Assembly: GCA_021817045.1 (NCBI GenBank)
Contig: JAKAWG010000009.1
Coordinates: 1 to 64,000 of the forward strand
Source of the DNA: Acidobacteriota bacterium
Lineage (GTDB): Bacteria; Acidobacteriota; Terriglobia; UBA7540
DNA: 64,000 nt
Direction of reading: 5' to 3'
Shown here: piece after piece, positions 59,420-64,000 of the stretch
How positions within the stretch are numbered: the stretch's first letter is position 1
Layout of the letters: each line of letters begins with the position of its first letter
The notes under the pieces: model-generated
Databases searched by the model: none
The model's input: only the letters and a program-made list of their open reading frames with translations
Told to the model about the DNA's origin: nothing
Program-made: the position numbers and the translations under genes

Positions 59420-60994
59420 GTGGGTCTTCCCAAATCCGTCATGGTTAATGTGCGCCGTTACTGGGCTGCGGTCGCAATCGCGGCGACTCTAGGAATTGGC
59501 ATTTTAATCGGGACAATTGTCTCTCACGGTGTCCGCGCGGCCCGGGGCGGCGGCGCCGCGCCTGGGGCGGAGCCACTTGCTATTGAATCACCTGCCAGAC
59601 TGTCTGAAACCTTTGCCGCGATTGCAGATAAGGTCAGCCCGGCGGTCGTGAATATCAACACGGAATCTACCATTCGCTTTGCAGAGAACGGCCCAAAGGG
59701 CGAGCCCTACAGCCAATTCTTCAACCATTTCTTTCACTTCGGGCCAGGCGACCTTCCGCACGATCTACGCCAGCAGAGCCTTGGCTCGGGAGTGATCTTA
59801 GACTCACACGGATACATTTTGACCAACTATCATGTCGTCATGCAGGATGACGGCCAGCCCGTCGATCTGATCCGCGTCTATCTGCAGAACGCGGACGACA
59901 GCAACCATGGCTACACGGCTAGAATCATTGGCGAGGACAAATGGACGGACTTGGCCGTTATTAAGATTGATGCGGGGAGGCCTTTGCCAACGGCGCAACT
60001 CGGTGACTCGAACAGCATGAAAGTGGGGGATTGGGTGCTGGCGATTGGCAGCCCCTTCGGCTTAAACGCCACGGTTACGGCGGGCATTATCAGCGCGAAA
60101 GGCCGGCAACTCCCAGGCGACACCATTGATGAAGAGTTCAAGCGCTTTCTTCAAACCGACGCGGCCATTAACCCGGGCAACAGCGGAGGGCCGTTGGTGA
60201 ACCTAGCCGGCCAGGTGATCGGCATCAACACGGCCATCGCCACGACGCGCGGCACCTATGACGGCGTAGGATTTGCCATTCCCTCACGCATCGTGCGGCG
60301 GATTTACAATTCGATCATCACCACTGGCAGGGTCCGGCGCGGCGCGATCGGCGTTTCGTTCATTACTCAGCAGAGTAGGGCTCTTTTGCACAGCTTCGGA
60401 GCGGATCACGGAGTGGTCGTGCAAAGCGTCCAGCCCGGCAGCCCGGCCGAGCGCGCGGGCATTCAGCGCGGGGATGTGATCACCGCCGTCGATTCCAGAG
60501 TCGTGGATAGCGGCGACAGCCTGCTGAACGTCGTGTCAAACACTAAACCGGGCTCTCGGGTTCGCGTCGATTTGCTTCGCAACGGGAAGCCGATGACGCG
60601 CAGTGTCGTCGTAGCCGATTGGAGCAAGATCGTCGGTGTGACTTCACCTTCCCTCGCGCCGCCGGCCGCTCCGCCGAAGCCACAGCCCGTTTCTCTGGGC
60701 GTCACCGTCAAGGATCTTAGTCCAGACGAAGCGAAGGCGGTCGCCGGACAATTGCAACTCTCTTCTCCGGCGGGCGTCATGGTGACGGACGTCAAGCCCG
60801 GCAGCTTTGCGGATAATCTCGAGGTCGAACAACACGATGTGATTTTAAGCATTAACCGCGTACCTGTCCGCTCCTCCAGCGACTTTTACCGCCTTCAGTC
60901 GCAGTTGAAGCCGGGCGAGGACGTGCTGCTCTTGCTCGCGCGTCGGACCGGAACAAGTTACACAACTCTTTACCTTGCCGACTGGTTCAAGTAA
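59420..60994 (+). CDS. DegP/HtrA-type periplasmic serine protease
   Basis: 524 residues from a GTG; an ATG at 59441 is also in frame and neither has a clear ribosome site. A membrane anchor (AAVAIAATLGIGILIGTIV) leads into a trypsin-like domain with His in TNYHVVM, Asp in TDLAVIKID and Ser in NPGNSGGPL. Two PDZ domains follow (GVVVQSVQPGSPAERAG and PAGVMVTDVKPGSFADNLE). It degrades or refolds damaged envelope proteins. Confidence 0.93.
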   Translation: MGLPKSVMVNVRRYWAAVAIAATLGIGILIGTIVSHGVRAARGGGAAPGAEPLAIESPARLSETFAAIADKVSPAVVNINTESTIRFAENGPKGEPYSQFFNHFFHFGPGDLPHDLRQQSLGSGVILDSHGYILTNYHVVMQDDGQPVDLIRVYLQNADDSNHGYTARIIGEDKWTDLAVIKIDAGRPLPTAQLGDSNSMKVGDWVLAIGSPFGLNATVTAGIISAKGRQLPGDTIDEEFKRFLQTDAAINPGNSGGPLVNLAGQVIGINTAIATTRGTYDGVGFAIPSRIVRRIYNSIITTGRVRRGAIGVSFITQQSRALLHSFGADHGVVVQSVQPGSPAERAGIQRGDVITAVDSRVVDSGDSLLNVVSNTKPGSRVRVDLLRNGKPMTRSVVVADWSKIVGVTSPSLAPPAAPPKPQPVSLGVTVKDLSPDEAKAVAGQLQLSSPAGVMVTDVKPGSFADNLEVEQHDVILSINRVPVRSSSDFYRLQSQLKPGEDVLLLLARRTGTSYTTLYLADWFK

Positions 60995-61158
60995 AATCCC
61001 TTCGGCGGGTGCAACAAGGACACCTGAGCCTTGGGCCGGATAGTTAGGAGCGGGGTGGCGAGTTTAGATTATCAGGTGGCGACCAGTGGAGATGATAAAA
61101 CGCTCAAGTCGCGGTTGCGAACGGCCGATTATACCGAACAGGAGGAAGAATCCCTAAC

Positions 61159-61713
61159 ATGTCTTACACAGCTTACGGAAAGCTCGCCATGTTGGGGTTG
61201 CTGCTCTGTTTGATTGTCCCAGCGCGCGCGAGTGCTGCGGATAGAAAGGTCCATCATCCGGTGCGGCGGACAGTTCACCGGCGACACAACTTGATCCGTC
61301 GGCATCGTGCGTTCGTGCGTCACCACCCGATGTATCGAGCCAAGTCGCGAAGGTCTTCAATCCGACGAACTATTCGCCGGCGAGTCTGGCACCGTCCGCG
61401 CGGCTGGCACATGCCGGCCTTGCACATCGCTCCGAAGCGTGCCGAGCAAATCCAGGAAGCTCTCATTCGGGCCGGCGAGCTGCACGAACAGCCAACCGGA
61501 GTGTGGGACGCACAAACGCGAAACGCCATGAAGCTGTATCAGCAAGCGAACGGCTTCGACCAGACCGGGCTCCCCGACGCGAAGTCGCTCATGAAGATGG
61601 GTCTCGGTCCACACCCGCTTCCTGCTGAACTGGATTCGGTGGCTCAAGCTCAGAACGGATTCGCTTCCGCAGGCTCCCAGCCTGATCCCTCCGGCCTGCC
61701 CCCGGACAATTAG
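61159..61713 (+). CDS. Secreted Arg/His-rich protein with peptidoglycan-binding domain
   Basis: 184 residues. The signal peptide ends at ARASA-A. Residues about 28-85 are strongly basic (runs such as RRTVHRRHNLIRRHR), with about half Arg or His. The C-terminal part (about 95-150) is a PG_binding_1 module (AEQIQEALIRAGELHEQPTGVWDAQTRNAMKLYQQANGF). The tail is Pro-rich. It probably sits at the cell wall; the basic region may bind teichoic-like polymers, LPS or nucleic acid. AGGAGGAAG precedes the ATG. Confidence 0.8.
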   Translation: MSYTAYGKLAMLGLLLCLIVPARASAADRKVHHPVRRTVHRRHNLIRRHRAFVRHHPMYRAKSRRSSIRRTIRRRVWHRPRGWHMPALHIAPKRAEQIQEALIRAGELHEQPTGVWDAQTRNAMKLYQQANGFDQTGLPDAKSLMKMGLGPHPLPAELDSVAQAQNGFASAGSQPDPSGLPPDN

Positions 61714-61802
61714 CAAGGAGCTGCCCTCACGTCAGTTTGGTGGAGAGACGGTACTGGGCTGCCGCCAAAAGCCGATTGTTTCCTGCGCTCAAAAGACGTC
61801 AC

Positions 61803-61830
61803 TCCGAGTCCGTCGCAAGACGGACTCGGA
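61803..61830. terminator. 12-bp hairpin after the peptidoglycan-binding gene
   Basis: TCCGAGTCCGTC and GACGGACTCGGA pair perfectly around GCAA, a stable tetraloop. There is no T-run. Placed 90 bases after one gene and 90 before the next. Confidence 0.55.
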
Positions 61831-61919
61831 ATCTGCTGTCCCGCGGTGTCTGACCCGTTGTCGTGCTTGGTGTAAACTGAACGATAAGGGCTGCACGGCG
61901 CGATCCGTGCAAGGAGACG

Positions 61920-62987
61920 ATGGCAACGCGCTTTCATCCCCAAGATATTCTCAGGGCTCTCAGTTCCGTCCGGGAACCGGGTCGAGACAGTGATATTGTC
62001 TCGCGCGGCTTAGTGAAGAACGTCGAGGTGGGGGAAGGTCGTGTATCGTTGGTCTTGCTTGCCGAAGACCCTGGCGCTCCCGCCGCTGCACGCCTGGCGC
62101 AGGAAGCGAAGAAGGCTATTGAGGCGCTGGGCGTCGAGGACGTTCGAGTTCAGCTTGTTCCTGGACCCACCCCGCGTGCGGATCGCCAGTCCGGTTTGCT
62201 TCCTGAAGTTAAGAGCACCGTCGCCGTGGCAAGCGGCAAAGGAGGAGTCGGGAAATCGACGGTTGCTGTAAACCTGGCGGTTGCGCTCGAGCGGTCCGGA
62301 GCCGCGGTCGGCCTGCTTGACACCGATGTTTATGGTCCGAGCGTCCCGCACCTGATGGGAAGCCGGTCGGGCCCATCGGTGGTTGAGGGGCAAATCGAGC
62401 CCCCTGTCCAATACGGCATCAAGATCATGTCCACGGCGTATTTCTTGCCCGTGGAAGAAGCTGTCATCTGGCGCGGTCCGATGCTGCACAAGGCCATCCA
62501 CCAGTTTTTGGGCGACGTGAGGTGGGGCAGGCTCGACTACTTGGTGATTGATTTACCTCCCGGCACGGGCGACGTTCAGTTGAGCCTCGCGCAGACGATA
62601 CCGCTGACTGGCGCTGTGATCGTTTCAACGCCGCAGGATATGGCGCTCGAAGTAGCGTCGAAGGCTATCGCGATGTTTCGCAAATTGAATGTCCCTATTC
62701 TCGGCCTGATCGAGAACATGAGCTATTACCTTTGCCCTCACTGCGGGAAGCGCGATGACATTTTTGGGCACGGCGGAGCGCGCGCGGCGGCACAGTCGAT
62801 GCAGTTTCCTTTTCTGGGCGAGATTCCACTCGACGTACACATCCGAACTTCGAGCGACGCCGGCCAGCCGGCGTCGCTCGAAGATTCCACACCGTATGCC
62901 CAAGCGTTCCGCGCTATCGCGGCGGCGCTCGTCGCGCAAGTCGAGCGAGCCCGTCAGGAAACTGTGGGAAACATTCGGATCGAATGA
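61920..62987 (+). CDS. apbC: Mrp/ApbC-family iron-sulfur carrier ATPase
   Basis: 355 residues. An N-terminal DUF59-like domain (about 1-85) precedes the ParA-like ATPase with SGKGGVGKSTVAVNLA (deviant Walker A), DTDVYGPSVPHLMG and DLPPGTGDVQLSL. The cluster-binding CPHCG is in YYLCPHCGKRDDIFGHGG. It carries Fe-S clusters to targets, complementing the suf operon 15 kb away. AAGGAGA precedes the ATG. Its stop overlaps the next start (ATGA). Confidence 0.94.
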   Translation: MATRFHPQDILRALSSVREPGRDSDIVSRGLVKNVEVGEGRVSLVLLAEDPGAPAAARLAQEAKKAIEALGVEDVRVQLVPGPTPRADRQSGLLPEVKSTVAVASGKGGVGKSTVAVNLAVALERSGAAVGLLDTDVYGPSVPHLMGSRSGPSVVEGQIEPPVQYGIKIMSTAYFLPVEEAVIWRGPMLHKAIHQFLGDVRWGRLDYLVIDLPPGTGDVQLSLAQTIPLTGAVIVSTPQDMALEVASKAIAMFRKLNVPILGLIENMSYYLCPHCGKRDDIFGHGGARAAAQSMQFPFLGEIPLDVHIRTSSDAGQPASLEDSTPYAQAFRAIAAALVAQVERARQETVGNIRIE

Positions 62988-63313
62988 CGCCGGTAAAGAT
63001 CAAGCTAGAGGCCGGCAACGACACGCTCGCTATCGAATGGTCGGACGGCCACCACAGCGTGTACGGCTACCGCGAGCTTCGCGACCGGTGCCCGTGCTCA
63101 ACGTGTACTGGAAGCGAAGGCACCCAGGCGACTGAACAGACGACCGGCAAACTCCCCATGTTTCAGACCGCGCTGCGTCCCCTCCGTGCCGAGTTGGTGG
63201 GAAGATACGCGCTGCAGATTTTTTGGAGCGATGGCCACTCTACTGGCATTTATTCCTTCGATTACCTCCGCTCTATTTGCCCCTGCCCGGAATGCTCTCG
63301 AGCGGCTGGTTAA
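62984..63313 (+). CDS. DUF971 protein with two CPCxxC motifs
   Basis: 109 residues with an internal duplication: IEWSDGHHSVYGYREL-RDRCPCSTC and IFWSDGHSTGIYSFDYL-RSICPCPEC. DUF971 is the N-terminal fold of gamma-butyrobetaine hydroxylase and occurs alone in bacteria near Mrp-type genes. The Cys motifs could bind zinc or an Fe-S cluster. Overlap with apbC (ATGA) supports a shared role. Confidence 0.88.
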   Translation: MTPVKIKLEAGNDTLAIEWSDGHHSVYGYRELRDRCPCSTCTGSEGTQATEQTTGKLPMFQTALRPLRAELVGRYALQIFWSDGHSTGIYSFDYLRSICPCPECSRAAG

Positions 63314-63414
63314 AACGCTAGCTGGTGGGGACTTGAAGCGCAGGGCTCGTCTCTTAGCCCCGCGGGTGGAAACAGCGCGCAGCGTTTGAGAGGCGAACGC
63401 TGCGGTAGTCCAGC

Positions 63415-64000
63415 TTACGGCACGGCGGGGCGCGGCGTTGCGGGCAGAGAACGGATCACCACGGAGTCGGCGTCAAGGCTCGGTGAAGACGCTTGCAAGG
63501 TGATGCTGCCCGATTCCTTTGTAGACTGAACAATCGCCACGCAGAGCCCATTGAAAGCGCGGCGATGGCTGGCCTTGTCGGCTTCGTGACTGCTGGGATT
63601 ACCGTTGCCGACACCAATCACGTTACCGGGGCCGGTTATTTCAAAGGTGACGTCGTTAGCGGCCACCGGCATGAGCTTTCCTTGGGAATCGACGATTCGG
63701 ACTTCCACCACGGAGGCGTCCTCGCGATCCGCCATAATCTCACGGCGGTCGGGCACGAGCACAATCCTGGCGGGCTCGCCCGTCGTTTCGCGTCGGGCGC
63801 TAAGCACCACGCGTCCATCTCGATAGCCCCGCGCTTCAAGAACTCCCGGTGTGTAATTTACTTTCCAAGCGACGTGCGAATTACGTTCCATTTTCTGCGC
63901 GCCAAGGCTCTTTCCGTTCAAAAACAACTCGATCCTTTCTAAGTTGCTGTGACACCAAACGTCGATCTCCTGACCTTCCTTGCCAGGCCAATTCCAGTGC
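63415..64000 (-). CDS. C-terminus of a GH2-type beta-galactosidase/beta-mannosidase, start beyond the window
   Basis: The frame is open to the window edge. Visible segments are WNWPGKEGQEIDVWCHSN, ELFLNGKSLGAQ, VNYTPGVLEARGYRDG, then VEVRIVDSQGKLMPVAANDVTFEI and NVIGVGNGNPSSHE. These are the DUF4982 and GH2 C-terminal domain-5 folds found after the catalytic barrel of many GH2 enzymes. The catalytic part is outside, so the substrate cannot be judged. Confidence 0.85.
   Translation of the reverse strand, partial: HWNWPGKEGQEIDVWCHSNLERIELFLNGKSLGAQKMERNSHVAWKVNYTPGVLEARGYRDGRVVLSARRETTGEPARIVLVPDRREIMADREDASVVEVRIVDSQGKLMPVAANDVTFEITGPGNVIGVGNGNPSSHEADKASHRRAFNGLCVAIVQSTKESGSITLQASSPSLDADSVVIRSLPATPRPAVP

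Noticed and set aside
1-64000. tRNA, rRNA, transposase or prophage genes
   Set aside because: I looked on both strands and saw none that I could support by eye; a tRNA scan would be decisive.

Overview
The window is GC-rich chromosomal DNA that most resembles a soil Acidobacteriota (Solibacter/Koribacter-like). The pointers are a 1,098-residue Oar-type TonB receptor with an N-terminal carboxypeptidase-regulatory domain, a TIGR03118 protein, secreted GH116/GH127/GH2 glycosidases, a fused GMC oxidoreductase-hydrolase and a tetraether-synthase-like radical SAM protein. This assignment rests on recalled family distribution, not on a search. I found no rRNA, tRNA, CRISPR array or intact insertion sequence.

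Layout. 1-7 kb: pgeF (cut by the window edge), then minus-strand translation and cell-wall genes rlmN, rlmB, gltX, an envelope protein and glmS. 7-22 kb: carbohydrate and transport genes, namely a Tat-exported GH116 enzyme, a TIGR03118 protein, an APC permease, a RhaT-like transporter, a methyltransferase, and a TonB receptor plus GH127 lipoprotein divergent from a FadR-type regulator. 22-26.6 kb: a small RHH-like gene, the arsenic operon arsR-arsM-acr3-arsC, and a TlpA-like thioredoxin. 26.7-29.2 kb: a translationally coupled operon of a membrane glycosyltransferase, two tandem PTPS/QueD paralogues and folE. 29.2-38.4 kb: on the minus strand, an HgdB-like protein, a VOC protein, a large double-ASKHA activase, a small ORFan and a Tes/COG1964-like radical SAM enzyme.

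39-46.3 kb: a complete suf operon (sufB, yfiT-like, sufC, sufD, a coiled-coil ORFan, sufS, sufU, sufT, rrf2). 46.4-51.9 kb: a four-gene phosphorelay with its own strong promoter. 52-55.4 kb: the GMC oxidoreductase/hydrolase fusion. 55.5-58.3 kb: a decayed catabolic island with an enolase-superfamily pseudogene, an intact IclR regulator and a DHDPS-family pseudogene. 58.4-64 kb: a MEMO-family protein, a DegP-like protease, a peptidoglycan-binding protein, Mrp/ApbC, a DUF971 protein and the C-terminus of a GH2 enzyme.

Most interesting points: (i) GlmS has Ser where the catalytic N-terminal Cys should be; (ii) the Tes-like radical SAM gene lies downstream of an ATP-driven low-potential electron-transfer pair whose activase carries both halves of the usual homodimer in one chain; (iii) an identical decamer lies on the sufB promoter and on the phosphorelay promoter, a candidate operator for the Rrf2 regulator encoded between them; (iv) a GGDEF domain has lost its active site but kept its c-di-GMP inhibitory-site motif; (v) palindromic repeats sit in frame inside pgeF and rlmB.
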